A model generated the notes under the pieces. It was not told the DNA's origin. It saw only the letters and a list, made by a program, of their open reading frames with translations, and did no database searches. Below are positions 52,836-62,932 of a stretch of DNA of 64,000 nucleotides, piece after piece. Numbering within the stretch: the first letter of the stretch is position 1; each line of letters starts with the position of its first letter. The position numbers and the translations under genes were made by a program. This DNA comes from Streptomyces caeruleatus (GTDB lineage: Bacteria > Actinomycetota > Actinomycetes > Streptomycetales > Streptomycetaceae): NCBI RefSeq assembly GCF_001514235.1, contig NZ_KQ948927.1, positions 505,813-569,812 on the forward strand, in the 5' to 3' direction.

Positions 52836-53210
52836 ATGGGGGAGACCTGGCGGTACGGCGACGATGCCGGGCCCGTGACGGCGGACGGAGCGGTCCGCCT
52901 GCTGCGGGGACGGATCTCCGGCGGCCTGCTCGAGACGTGGCTGACCAGTTCCTCGGGGCGTCGGCTGGCGGTCGTGAGCAACGGCGCGCGAGCGATGGTG
53001 ATGCTGCTCGACGACGAGGACGACCCCGGTGCCCACGCCGCCGACCCGGGCGCCGAGGGCCAGAGCGGGGGCTATGTGCTCATGAACGGGCAGTGCGACG
53101 AGTACCCGGACGCGGACACGGTGCCGCTCGCAGAGGCGCTGCGCATCGCCCGCCACCTGCTGGATTCCGGGACACCGCCACCAGAGATGCCCTGGGCCGT
53201 TGACCGCTGA
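52836..53210 (+). CDS. Imm1-family-like small protein
   Basis: A 124-residue acidic protein. The C-terminal half GYVLMNGQCDEYPDADTVPL, followed by AEALRIARHLLDSGTPPPEM with PWAVD at the end, matches the pattern of Imm1 immunity-like proteins (a conserved Gly, an acidic/aromatic strand, a helix, then G-x-P-P-x-x-W). The N-terminal half is a beta-rich variable region (RRLAVVSNGARAMVMLLDDE). No toxin gene is adjacent, so an immunity role is unproven; Streptomyces have many orphan Imm1 proteins. ATG 52836 has GGGGGA about 8 bases upstream. It precedes uvrC but does not share its promoter. Confidence 0.65.
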   Translation: MGETWRYGDDAGPVTADGAVRLLRGRISGGLLETWLTSSSGRRLAVVSNGARAMVMLLDDEDDPGAHAADPGAEGQSGGYVLMNGQCDEYPDADTVPLAEALRIARHLLDSGTPPPEMPWAVDR

Positions 53211-53247
53211 GCCCGACGGCCCGGCCGTTGTCCACAGCCTCGTCGGA

Positions 53248-53270
53248 CTGTCACTGCTCGCCAGTAGGGT
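53248..53270 (+). promoter_or_regulatory. PafBC-like DNA-damage promoter of uvrC, next to a DnaA box
   Basis: CTGTCACTG (53248-53256), 8 bases, TAGGGT (53265-53270), then 7 bases to ATG 53278. Two bases differ from TTGTCAGTG. A perfect DnaA-box sequence TTGTCCACA lies just upstream at 53228-53236. Confidence 0.65.
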
Positions 53271-53277
53271 GTGAGAC

Positions 53278-55374
53278 ATGGCCGACCCCTCCAGCTACCG
53301 CCCCAAGCCGGGACAGATCCCCGACTCTCCCGGGGTGTACAGGTTCCGTGACGAGCACCGCCGGGTGATCTACGTCGGAAAGGCGAAGAGCCTGCGCCAG
53401 CGCCTGGCGAACTACTTCCAGGACCTGGCGGGCCTCCACCCGCGCACCCGTTCCATGGTCACCACGGCGGCGTCCGTGGAGTGGACCGTGGTGTCCACGG
53501 AGGTCGAGGCGCTTCAGCTGGAGTACTCCTGGATCAAGGAGTACGACCCCCGGTTCAACGTCAAGTACCGCGACGACAAGAGCTACCCGTACCTCGCGGT
53601 GACGATGAACGAGGAGTTCCCGCGGGTGCAGGTGATGCGCGGTCACAAGAAGAAGGGCGTGAGGTACTTCGGGCCGTACGCGCACGCGTGGGCGATCCGG
53701 GACACCGTCGACCTCCTCCTGCGTGTCTTCCCGGTCCGTACCTGCTCGGCCGGCGTCTTCAAGAACGCCTCCCGCACCGGCCGCCCCTGCCTGCTCGGCT
53801 ACATCGGCAAGTGCTCCGCCCCCTGCGTGGGACGCGTCTCCGACGAGGAGCACCGTGAACTGGCCGAGGAGTTCTGCGACTTCATGACCGGTCGCACGGG
53901 CACCTATCTGCGCCGCCTGGAGAAGCAGATGATGGAGGCGGCCGACGAGATGGAGTACGAGCGGGCCGCCCGCCTGCGCGACGACATCGAGGCCCTGAAG
54001 AAGGCCATGGAGAAGAACGCGGTCGTGCTCGCCGACGCGACCGACGCCGACCTCATCGCGGTCGCCGAGGACGAGCTCGAAGCGGCCGTGCAGATCTTCC
54101 ACGTCCGTGGCGGCCGGGTGCGCGGCCAGCGCGGCTGGGTCACCGACAAGGTGGAGGAGATCACCACCGGCGCGCTCGTCGAGCACGCCCTCCAGCAGCT
54201 CTACGGCGAGGAGACCGGGGACGCCGTGCCCAAGGAGGTCCTGGTCCCGGCCCTGCCCGACCCGCTGGACCCGGTGCAGCAGTGGCTGACCGGCCGCCGC
54301 GGCTCGAACGTCTCGCTGCGCATCCCCCAGCGCGGCGACAAGCGAGCCCTCATGGAGACCGTCGAGCGCAACGCCCAGCAGGCGCTCGTCCTGCACAAGA
54401 CCAAGCGTGCCTCCGACCTGACCACCCGCTCCCGTGCCCTGGAGGAGATCGCCGACGCCCTCGACCTGGACAGCGCCCCGCTCAGGATCGAGTGCTACGA
54501 CATCTCCCACCTCCAGGGTGACGACGTCGTGGCCTCCATGGTCGTCTTCGAGGACGGGCTGCAGCGCAAGAGCGAGTACCGCCGTTTCCAGATCAAGGGC
54601 TTCGAGGGCCAGGACGACGTCCGCTCCATGCACGAGGTGATCACCCGCCGCTTCAAGCGCTACCTCGCCGAGAAGGAGAGGACGGGCGAGTGGGCCGACG
54701 GCGACGACACGATCGCCGACACCTCCACCGAGCCCCTCACCACCACCTCGCCCGACGCCCTCGCAGGCGGCCTCAAGGACGACGAAGGCCGCCCCAAGCG
54801 CTTCGCCTACCCGCCCCAGCTCGTCGTCGTCGACGGTGGACAGCCGCAGGTCGCGGCCGCCCAGCGGGCCCTGGACGAGCTCGGCATCGACGACATCGCC
54901 GTCTGCGGTCTCGCCAAGCGGCTGGAGGAGGTCTGGCTGCCCGGCGATGACGACCCGGTCGTCCTGCCCCGCACCAGCGAAGGCCTCTATCTGCTCCAGC
55001 GGGTCCGGGACGAGGCCCACCGCTTCGCGATCACCTACCAGCGCACCAAGCGAGCCAAGCGTTTCCGGTCGAGCCCGTTGGACGACGTGCCTGGTCTCGG
55101 TGAGACTCGCAAGCAGGCGCTGATCAAGCATTTCGGTTCGGTGAAGAAGCTGCGATCCGCGACAATCGACCAGATCTGCGAGGTCCCGGGCATAGGCCGC
55201 AAGACGGCCGAGACGATCGCCGCGGCCCTCGCCCAGGCGGCCCCGGCCGCACCCGCTGTCAACACGGCGACTGGAGAGATCATGGAAGACGAGGAATCCG
55301 GTACGACGGCGGAGACCTCGGGGGAGCCCGTGTCCGCGGGCGCCCCGGACGAACGACGGGGGCAGGAGAGATGA
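53278..55374 (+). CDS. uvrC: Excinuclease ABC subunit C
   Basis: A 698-residue dual-incision nuclease. The N-terminal GIY-YIG domain is at about 15-95 ([20 protein letters not shown] with catalytic Tyr/Arg and [11 protein letters not shown]). The Cys-rich linker ([20 protein letters not shown]) and UVR motif ([20 protein letters not shown]) follow. The RNase H-like 5' nuclease has [20 protein letters not shown] and [20 protein letters not shown]. The tandem HhH end is [20 protein letters not shown] with [23 protein letters not shown] 53278 lies 7 bases from the -10, so the mRNA is probably leaderless. The ATGA junction couples it to rapZ. Confidence 0.98.
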   Translation: MADPSSYRPKPGQIPDSPGVYRFRDEHRRVIYVGKAKSLRQRLANYFQDLAGLHPRTRSMVTTAASVEWTVVSTEVEALQLEYSWIKEYDPRFNVKYRDDKSYPYLAVTMNEEFPRVQVMRGHKKKGVRYFGPYAHAWAIRDTVDLLLRVFPVRTCSAGVFKNASRTGRPCLLGYIGKCSAPCVGRVSDEEHRELAEEFCDFMTGRTGTYLRRLEKQMMEAADEMEYERAARLRDDIEALKKAMEKNAVVLADATDADLIAVAEDELEAAVQIFHVRGGRVRGQRGWVTDKVEEITTGALVEHALQQLYGEETGDAVPKEVLVPALPDPLDPVQQWLTGRRGSNVSLRIPQRGDKRALMETVERNAQQALVLHKTKRASDLTTRSRALEEIADALDLDSAPLRIECYDISHLQGDDVVASMVVFEDGLQRKSEYRRFQIKGFEGQDDVRSMHEVITRRFKRYLAEKERTGEWADGDDTIADTSTEPLTTTSPDALAGGLKDDEGRPKRFAYPPQLVVVDGGQPQVAAAQRALDELGIDDIAVCGLAKRLEEVWLPGDDDPVVLPRTSEGLYLLQRVRDEAHRFAITYQRTKRAKRFRSSPLDDVPGLGETRKQALIKHFGSVKKLRSATIDQICEVPGIGRKTAETIAAALAQAAPAAPAVNTATGEIMEDEESGTTAETSGEPVSAGAPDERRGQER

Positions 55375-56387
55375 GCGAGCACGACACACAACCCACGGCC
55401 GACCGAGATCGACAGGCTCAGGAAACACACAAGAAGGGCGGCGAGGATCTCCCTCAGCAGGACGCACGCCAGGAAGACGGAGAACAGGTGAGTACGGGCA
55501 TCGACTCGGCCGGGGTCCCCGAAGCGGCCATCCCCGAGCTGGTGATCATCTCGGGCATGTCCGGGGCCGGCCGCTCGACGGCCGCCAAGTGTCTGGAGGA
55601 CCTCGGCTGGTTCGTCGTCGACAACCTCCCGCCCGCGCTGATCCCCACCATGGTGGAGCTCGGCGCCCGCTCCCAGGGCAACGTGGCGCGGATCGCGGTG
55701 GTCGTCGACGTCCGTGGCCGTCGCTTCTTCGACAACCTCCGCGAGTCGCTCTCCGACCTCGACACCAGAGGTGTGACGCGCCGGATCGTCTTCCTGGAGT
55801 CCTCGGACGACGCCCTGGTGCGCCGCTTCGAGTCGGTGCGCCGCCCGCACCCCCTCCAGGGCGACGGCCGCATCGTCGACGGGATCGCGGCTGAGCGCGA
55901 GCTGCTGCGCGAGCTGCGTGGCGACGCCGACCTGGTGATCGACACCTCCAGCCTCAACGTGCACGAGCTGCGGGCCAAGATGGACGCCCAGTTCGCCGGC
56001 GAGGAGGAGCCCGAGCTGCGGGCCACGGTCATGTCCTTCGGCTTCAAGTACGGCCTCCCGGTCGACGCCGACCTGGTCGTGGACATGCGGTTCCTGCCCA
56101 ACCCGCACTGGGTCCCGGAGCTGCGCCCCTTCACCGGCCTCAACGAGGAGGTGTCGGCGTACGTCTTCAACCAGCCCGGCGCGAAGGAGTTCATCGACCG
56201 CTACTCCGAACTGCTCCAGCTCATCGCGGCCGGATACCGCCGCGAGGGCAAGCGGTACGTGACCATCGCGGTCGGCTGCACCGGCGGCAAGCACCGTTCG
56301 GTCGCCACATCCGAGAAGCTCGCGGCGCGCCTGGCCTCCCAGGGCGTGGAGACGGTGGTCGTGCACCGGGACATGGGACGGGAATGA
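55371..56387 (+). CDS. rapZ: RapZ-family P-loop nucleotide-binding protein
   Basis: A 338-residue protein. P-loop-like [20 protein letters not shown] (Walker [10 protein letters not shown], with Arg where Lys is usual, at about 60), [20 protein letters not shown], and the C-terminal effector region [20 protein letters not shown] with [20 protein letters not shown] (the conserved [10 protein letters not shown]). In enterics RapZ guides RNase E to the glmZ sRNA; the actinobacterial role is unknown. ATG 55371 overlaps the uvrC stop by four bases and gives a 50-residue polar leader; GTG 55488 behind GGAG is an alternative shorter start. The gene order uvrC-rapZ-yvcK-whiA is conserved. Confidence 0.95.
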   Translation: MSEHDTQPTADRDRQAQETHKKGGEDLPQQDARQEDGEQVSTGIDSAGVPEAAIPELVIISGMSGAGRSTAAKCLEDLGWFVVDNLPPALIPTMVELGARSQGNVARIAVVVDVRGRRFFDNLRESLSDLDTRGVTRRIVFLESSDDALVRRFESVRRPHPLQGDGRIVDGIAAERELLRELRGDADLVIDTSSLNVHELRAKMDAQFAGEEEPELRATVMSFGFKYGLPVDADLVVDMRFLPNPHWVPELRPFTGLNEEVSAYVFNQPGAKEFIDRYSELLQLIAAGYRREGKRYVTIAVGCTGGKHRSVATSEKLAARLASQGVETVVVHRDMGRE

Positions 56388-57451
56388 CGGGACGTACTCC
56401 GCGGCTGAGCAGGTTGCGTCGGGCCGTTCCCGAGTCGCGTGCCGGCCGGCCCGTCGAGGCCCGGGGTGCGAAGCCCCGCCGCCGGGGCACCCAGCCGAAG
56501 GTCGTCGCCCTCGGCGGCGGCATGGGCCTGTCCGCCTCGCTCGCCGCGCTGCGCCGGATCACCGGTGACCTCACCGCCGTCGTCACCGTGGCCGACGACG
56601 GCGGCTCCAGCGGGCGCCTGCGCGACGAGCTGGGCGTGCTCCCGCCCGGTGACCTGCGCAAGGCGCTGGCCGCGCTGTGCGGCGACGACGACTGGGGCCA
56701 GACCTGGGCCCGCGTCATCCAGCACCGCTTCCACTCCAAGGGCGACCTGCACGACCACGCGGTCGGCAATCTGCTGATCGTCGCCCTGTGGGAGCAGCTC
56801 GGCGACCACGTCCAGGCCCTCGACCTGGTCGGCAAGCTGCTCGGCGCGCACGGGCGGGTGCTGCCCATGTCCGCCGTACCGCTGGAGCTGCAGGCCCTGG
56901 TCAAGGGGCACGACCCGGACCAGCCCGAGGCCGTGGACACCGTCCGTGGCCAGGCCAACGTTGCCCTCACTCCCGGTGAGGTGCAGTCGGTGCACGTCGT
57001 GCCGTCCGACCCGCCCGCCGTGCCGGAGGCCGTCGCCGCCGTCCGGGACGCGGACTGGGTGGTGCTCGGCCCAGGTTCCTGGTTCTCCTCCGTCATCCCG
57101 CATCTGCTCGTGCCGGAACTCCTGGACGCCCTCACCGAGACGAAGGCGCGCCGGGTACTCTCCCTGAACCTCGCGCCGCAGCCGGGAGAAACCGAAGGCT
57201 TCTCACCGCAGCGTCATTTGGAGGTTTTGGGACGACACGCCCCTAAACTCGCCCTGGACGTGGTGCTGGCCGACGAGGCCGCCGTGCCGGACCGGGATGT
57301 GCTCACCGAGGCCGCCAAGCGGCTCGGTGCCGCGGTCGAGCTGGCCCCGGTGGCCCGGACGGACGGGACGCCCCGGCACGACCCGGAGCTGCTCGCCGCC
57401 GCGTACGACCGTATTTTTCGGATGCATGGAAGGATCGGCCCATGGCGATGA
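56384..57451 (+). CDS. yvcK: YvcK/CofD-like gluconeogenesis factor
   Basis: A 355-residue protein. [20 protein letters not shown] is the dinucleotide-binding N terminus, then [20 protein letters not shown] (DDGGS motif), [20 protein letters not shown] and [20 protein letters not shown]. YvcK/MgfA/CuvA proteins bind UDP-sugars and affect cell-wall precursor flow and growth on gluconeogenic carbon. The first 35 residues are an Arg-rich lead. ATG 56384 overlaps the rapZ stop by four bases; the end overlaps whiA by 10 bases. The four genes form one translationally coupled operon. Confidence 0.95.
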   Translation: MTGRTPRLSRLRRAVPESRAGRPVEARGAKPRRRGTQPKVVALGGGMGLSASLAALRRITGDLTAVVTVADDGGSSGRLRDELGVLPPGDLRKALAALCGDDDWGQTWARVIQHRFHSKGDLHDHAVGNLLIVALWEQLGDHVQALDLVGKLLGAHGRVLPMSAVPLELQALVKGHDPDQPEAVDTVRGQANVALTPGEVQSVHVVPSDPPAVPEAVAAVRDADWVVLGPGSWFSSVIPHLLVPELLDALTETKARRVLSLNLAPQPGETEGFSPQRHLEVLGRHAPKLALDVVLADEAAVPDRDVLTEAAKRLGAAVELAPVARTDGTPRHDPELLAAAYDRIFRMHGRIGPWR

Positions 57452-58431
57452 CGGCAGCGGTGAAGGATGAGATCTCCCGGCTCCCCGTCACCCGGACCTG
57501 CTGCAGAAAGGCGGAGGTCTCCGCCATTCTGCGGTTCGCCGGAGGCCTCCACCTGGTCAGCGGGCGCATCGTGATCGAGGCGGAGCTGGACACCGCGATG
57601 GCGGCCCGCCGCCTCAAGCGGGACATCCTGGAGATCTTCGGCCACAGCTCCGAGCTGATCGTGATGGCGCCGGGCGGGCTGCGCCGCGGCTCGCGCTACG
57701 TCGTACGCGTGGTCGCGGGCGGTGATCAGCTGGCCCGCCAGACCGGCCTGGTCGACGGGCGCGGCCGCCCGATCCGCGGCCTGCCCCCGCAGGTGGTCTC
57801 CGGGGCCACCTGTGACGCCGAGGCCGCCTGGCGCGGCGCCTTCCTGGCGCACGGCTCGCTCACCGAGCCCGGCCGCTCCTCCTCCCTCGAAGTGACCTGC
57901 CCGGGCCCCGAGGCCGCGCTCGCCCTGGTCGGCGCGGCCCGCCGGCTCTCGATCGCCGCCAAGGCCCGCGAGGTGCGCGGCGTGGACCGCGTGGTCGTCC
58001 GGGACGGCGACGCGATCGGGGCCCTGCTGACCCGGCTCGGCGCACACGAGTCGGTGCTGGCCTGGGAGGAGCGCCGGATGCGCCGCGAGGTCCGCGCCAC
58101 GGCGAACCGTCTCGCCAACTTCGACGACGCCAACCTCCGGCGTTCCGCCCGCGCGGCCGTCGCCGCCGGAGCCCGGGTCCAGCGCGCCCTGGAGATCCTC
58201 GGCGAGGAGGTCCCCGAGCACCTCGCCGCCGCCGGACGCCTGCGCATGGAGCACAAGCAGGCCTCCCTCGAGGAGCTGGGCGCGCTCGCCGACCCGCCGC
58301 TGACCAAGGACGCCGTCGCCGGCCGGATCCGCCGACTGCTGGCGATGGCCGACAAGCGGGCCCAGGACCTCGGCATTCCGGGCACGGAGGCCAACCTCAG
58401 CGAGGAGCTGGCGGACAACCTCGTGGGCTGA
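57442..58431 (+). CDS. whiA: Sporulation regulator WhiA
   Basis: A 329-residue DNA-binding protein. The N-terminal two-thirds is a degenerate LAGLIDADG homing-endonuclease fold (e.g. [40 protein letters not shown]). The C-terminal HTH is at about 255-310 ([39 protein letters not shown]). WhiA and WhiB jointly control genes for aerial hyphal septation in Streptomyces, and the LAGLIDADG catalytic residues are absent, as usual. The start lies inside the yvcK 3' end. It closes the operon, and a strong terminator follows. Confidence 0.98.
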   Translation: MAMTAAVKDEISRLPVTRTCCRKAEVSAILRFAGGLHLVSGRIVIEAELDTAMAARRLKRDILEIFGHSSELIVMAPGGLRRGSRYVVRVVAGGDQLARQTGLVDGRGRPIRGLPPQVVSGATCDAEAAWRGAFLAHGSLTEPGRSSSLEVTCPGPEAALALVGAARRLSIAAKAREVRGVDRVVVRDGDAIGALLTRLGAHESVLAWEERRMRREVRATANRLANFDDANLRRSARAAVAAGARVQRALEILGEEVPEHLAAAGRLRMEHKQASLEELGALADPPLTKDAVAGRIRRLLAMADKRAQDLGIPGTEANLSEELADNLVG

Positions 58432-58451
58432 CCTGAAAGATCGTCAACGTG

Positions 58452-58486
58452 CCGGTGCCGACGTCCACTTGGGACGTCGGCACCGG
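58452..58486 (+). terminator. Strong terminator after whiA
   Basis: Perfect 15-base arms CCGGTGCCGACGTCC/GGACGTCGGCACCGG with a five-base loop, followed by TGTTTGTC. Confidence 0.95.
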
Positions 58487-58582
58487 TGTTTGTCAGTCTT
58501 TGCGGCACTCTTGACTGGGTCGTGAAGTGGCATGAGCCTGGCAGTCATTCGTCACTGTGGCGAATCACTGCTAGGGGGGTTC

Positions 58583-61537
58583 ATGAGACACAGAGCGAGA
58601 TCGATCCTCGCTGTCGGCGCGCTCCTGATAGGCGGAGCGAGCATCGCACCCATCGCCCAGGCCCAGCAAGGAAGTGCGCAGGACACCGACCCGAACGAGG
58701 TCAAGGTCTTCCGCGCCGAGGTCACCAAGAAGCAGATACCCCTGCTGCTGGAGGCCGGCCAGGACGGGCACGAACTCAGTGAGCAGGCGCCCGAGAAGGG
58801 CACGGCCACCGTCGAGGTCTACCTCACCGACGACCAGGCCAAAAAGCTGGAGAAGAAGGGCGTCGAGCTCACCGAGCACGACCTGTCCGCCAAGGCCGAG
58901 GAGCGCACCGCGAAGGCCGCCGAGGGCGTGTACCGCCCGTACAGCGGAAGCGGCGGCCTCAAGGAGGAGATCCTGCGGACCGGGCAGGAGAACCCCGGCC
59001 TCACCAAGGTCGTCTCCATCGGCAAGACCGTCGGCGGACAGGACATCCTGGCGCTCAAGCTCACCAAGAACGCCAAGAAGACCAAGGACGGCTCCAAGCC
59101 CGCCGTCCTCTACATGTCCAACCAGCACGCGCGCGAGTGGATCACGCCGGAGATGACCCGCCGCCTGATGCACCACTACCTGGACAACTACAGGTCCGAC
59201 AAGCGCATCAAGAAGATCGTCGACTCGACCGAGCTGTGGTTCGTCCTCTCGGCCAACCCCGACGGCTACGACTACACGTTCCAGGACCCCGGCAACCGCC
59301 TGTGGCGCAAGAACCTAAGGGACAACAACGGCGACGGTGCCATCAGCACCGGTGACGGCGTCGACCTCAACCGCAACTTCGCCTACAAGTGGGGCTACGA
59401 CGACGAGGGTTCGTCCCCCAATCCCACCAGCGAGACCTACCGCGGCGCGTCCCCGGCCTCCGAGCCCGAGACCAAGGCGATCGACGCCTTCCAGAAGCGC
59501 ATCGACTTCACCTACGGCATCAACTACCACTCCGCCGCCGAACTCCTCCTCTACGGCGTCGGCTGGCAGGTGGCCACCGAAACCCCGGACGACGTCCTCT
59601 ACAAGGCGCTCGCCGGCACCCCGGACAACTCCGCGATCCCCGGCTACCACCCGCAGGTCTCCTCGGAGCTGTACACCACCAACGGCGAGGCGGACGGCCA
59701 CGCGTCGAACGTCAACGGCCTGGCGATGTTCACGCCCGAGATGTCGACCTGCCAGACCGCGTCGAACATCGACCCGGACGACCAGTGGAACGCCCGGGAC
59801 TGCCAGTCCGTCTTCAACTTCCCGGACGACGAGAAGCTGATCCAGGACGAGTTCGCCAAGAACGTCCCGTTCGCGCTCTCCGTCGCCGAGTCCGCTGCCA
59901 AGCCCGACCAGCCCAAGTCCTCGCTCGGCCTGAAGGCCGCCGACTTCACCCCGGCCCCCTTCACCGCCTCGTACTCCCGCGGCGCCGACCAGGAGGTCTC
60001 CGTCGTCGTACGCAAGTCCGTGCGCGACAAGGAGCTCAAGTACCGCGTCAACGGCGGCCGTACGCACGACATGGCGCTGAGGCCCTGGAAGGGCGGCGAG
60101 ACGTACGGCGGTGAGGACAACCTCTACTTCGACGAGTACCGCGCCAAGGTCGCCGACGGCGACGTGGGCGACAAGGTCGAGGTGTGGTTCACCGGCGAGA
60201 CGAAGAGCGGAAAGCCCGTCTCCAGCGCGCACTTCACCTACACGGTCGCCGAACGGTCGCGCGCGGACGTCCTCGTCGTGGCCGAGGAAGGCGCCACCGC
60301 CACGCACGCGCAGAAGTACGTCGACGCGCTCAAGGCCAACGGCCACCGGGCGATCGTCTGGGACGTCGCCACACAGGGCGCGCCCCACGCGCTCGGCGTG
60401 CTGGGCCACTTCGACACCGTCCTCCACTACACGGGCGCGAACGTCCCGGGCAACGCCACCCAGCTCGAGCTGCGCGCCTACCTCAACGAGGGCGGCAAGC
60501 TGATCGAGGCGGGCGAGCAGGCCGGCGGCGCCGTCGACCTCGGCGGCGGCACCCTGTCGGACGACTTCAGCCAGTACTACCTGGGCGCCTACTCCCGTAC
60601 GTCCATCCCCGGGGCCACCGGCTTCACCGGCTCCGGCAGGCTCGGCGGCTTCACCGGCGCGCTCGGCGACGCCACCGGCAACCCGCTCGACAAGGCCGGC
60701 ACCTACAGCGTCACCTCGGACGAGCTGCCCGCCGACCAGTACCCGCAGTTCGCCGGCGCGGGCGCCGGCCAGTTCGCCGGGACCGTCAACCCGTACGGCC
60801 CGTACGCCGGTTCCTCCATGGTGGCCGCCGTCCACACCGACGACGCCTACAAGCGGCTGACCAGGACCGTCGACCTCACCGGAGTGACCGCGGCCCAGAA
60901 GCCCACGCTGCGCACCCAGTTGCTGTGGGACGTCGAGCCCGGCTACGACAACGTCCTGGTCGAGGCCCACACCACCGGGGTCGAGGACTGGACGACCCTC
61001 CCCGAGGCGAACGGCGCCACCAGTAACACCGTGCCCGCCGACTGCGAGGCCGGGTTCTACGCGGGTGAGCACCCCTGGCTGAACCACTACCTGACCGTGG
61101 TGACGAGCGGGTGCACCGCGAGCGGCAGCAGCGGCCAGTGGAACGCCTTCACCGGCGCCTCCGAGGGCTGGAAGCAGGTCGAGTTCGACCTGAGCGCGTA
61201 CGCCGGGAAGTCGGTCGAGCTCTCGATCGCCTACGTCACCGACCCGAGCAGCGGCGGCCACGGCGTCCTCGCCGACGAGACCGCGCTCGTCGTCGGCGGC
61301 ACGGCCACCGAGACCGAGGGATTCGAGACGTCGCTCGGCGCCTGGAGCGTGACCGGACCGCCCGCGGGCAGCCCGGCCGTCCTCAAGGACTGGACGCGCA
61401 CCGGCACGCTGTTCCAGACGTACGGTGCGACCACGACGGACGACACGGTGCTGCTGGGCTTCGGCCTGGAACACGTCACCGCGGCGGCCGACCGGAAGGC
61501 GCTCATCGGAAAGGCCCTCGACTCACTTGACGAGTGA
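58583..61537 (+). CDS. Secreted zinc carboxypeptidase (M14) with long C-terminal region
   Basis: A 984-residue exported protein. A signal peptide runs to about residue 27 (VGALLIGGASIAPIAQAQ). The M14 domain has the zinc motif AVLYMSNQHAREWITPEMTR (His and Glu near 182/185), LNRNFAYKWGYDDEGSSPNP (substrate Arg region), FTYGINYHSAAELLLYGVGW (third zinc His) and MFTPEMSTCQTASNIDPDDQ (catalytic Glu). After about residue 440 comes a large C-terminal part with Ig-like and beta-sandwich patterns (EVSVVVRKSVRDKELKYRVN, GWKQVEFDLSAYAGKSVELS), several times the size of simple M14 enzymes. It may bind cell wall or polymer. Start ATG 58583 follows GGGGGG. It probably digests extracellular peptides. Confidence 0.92.
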   Translation: MRHRARSILAVGALLIGGASIAPIAQAQQGSAQDTDPNEVKVFRAEVTKKQIPLLLEAGQDGHELSEQAPEKGTATVEVYLTDDQAKKLEKKGVELTEHDLSAKAEERTAKAAEGVYRPYSGSGGLKEEILRTGQENPGLTKVVSIGKTVGGQDILALKLTKNAKKTKDGSKPAVLYMSNQHAREWITPEMTRRLMHHYLDNYRSDKRIKKIVDSTELWFVLSANPDGYDYTFQDPGNRLWRKNLRDNNGDGAISTGDGVDLNRNFAYKWGYDDEGSSPNPTSETYRGASPASEPETKAIDAFQKRIDFTYGINYHSAAELLLYGVGWQVATETPDDVLYKALAGTPDNSAIPGYHPQVSSELYTTNGEADGHASNVNGLAMFTPEMSTCQTASNIDPDDQWNARDCQSVFNFPDDEKLIQDEFAKNVPFALSVAESAAKPDQPKSSLGLKAADFTPAPFTASYSRGADQEVSVVVRKSVRDKELKYRVNGGRTHDMALRPWKGGETYGGEDNLYFDEYRAKVADGDVGDKVEVWFTGETKSGKPVSSAHFTYTVAERSRADVLVVAEEGATATHAQKYVDALKANGHRAIVWDVATQGAPHALGVLGHFDTVLHYTGANVPGNATQLELRAYLNEGGKLIEAGEQAGGAVDLGGGTLSDDFSQYYLGAYSRTSIPGATGFTGSGRLGGFTGALGDATGNPLDKAGTYSVTSDELPADQYPQFAGAGAGQFAGTVNPYGPYAGSSMVAAVHTDDAYKRLTRTVDLTGVTAAQKPTLRTQLLWDVEPGYDNVLVEAHTTGVEDWTTLPEANGATSNTVPADCEAGFYAGEHPWLNHYLTVVTSGCTASGSSGQWNAFTGASEGWKQVEFDLSAYAGKSVELSIAYVTDPSSGGHGVLADETALVVGGTATETEGFETSLGAWSVTGPPAGSPAVLKDWTRTGTLFQTYGATTTDDTVLLGFGLEHVTAAADRKALIGKALDSLDE

Positions 61538-61660
61538 CACGCCGAGGTCAACCGCGTACCACGCAGGGTGACCAAATCGAGTGATCCGGCCTTCATGGCG
61601 GGGCGGTCCGTACCCCTACTGGCGGGTACGGGCCGCCGTGCCGTGTATGAGGCATCTGAA

Positions 61661-62777
<1,117 letters not shown>

Positions 62778-62806
62778 TATATCCAGAGCAGGCGCATTGA
62801 TGTGAG

Positions 62807-62848
62807 TCAGGGCTCGGGCGGCGCAGGGACGCGCCGTCCGAGCCCTGA
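62807..62848 (+). terminator. Terminator/attenuator between gap and pgk
   Basis: 18-base arms TCAGGGCTCGGGCGGCGC/GCGCCGTCCGAGCCCTGA with one wobble and a six-base loop. It could reduce pgk expression from the gap promoter. Confidence 0.88.
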
Positions 62849-62872
62849 CGCGCGTGCAGAACAGACCTGTTG

Positions 62873-62911
62873 GATCACGAGCGCTTCCGAGCGATCACGA
62901 GAGATCACGAG
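62873..62911 (+). repeat. Three GATCACGAG repeats in the pgk leader
   Basis: GATCACGAG occurs at 62873-62881, 62893-62901 and 62903-62911, just before the pgk ribosome binding site. Possibly regulatory or slippage-derived. Confidence 0.7.
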
Positions 62912-62932
62912 CCCTTCTCAGGAGTCCCCTTC

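Noticed and set aside
52836..53210. Toxin-immunity pair
   Set aside because: The Imm1-like protein has no neighbouring toxin or secretion gene; the adjacent genes are an HTH regulator and uvrC.
58490..58512. Damage promoter upstream of the M14 peptidase
   Set aside because: TTGTCAGTC is followed after 8 bases by ACTCTT, which is not a TANNNT -10, and the box overlaps the tail of the whiA terminator.
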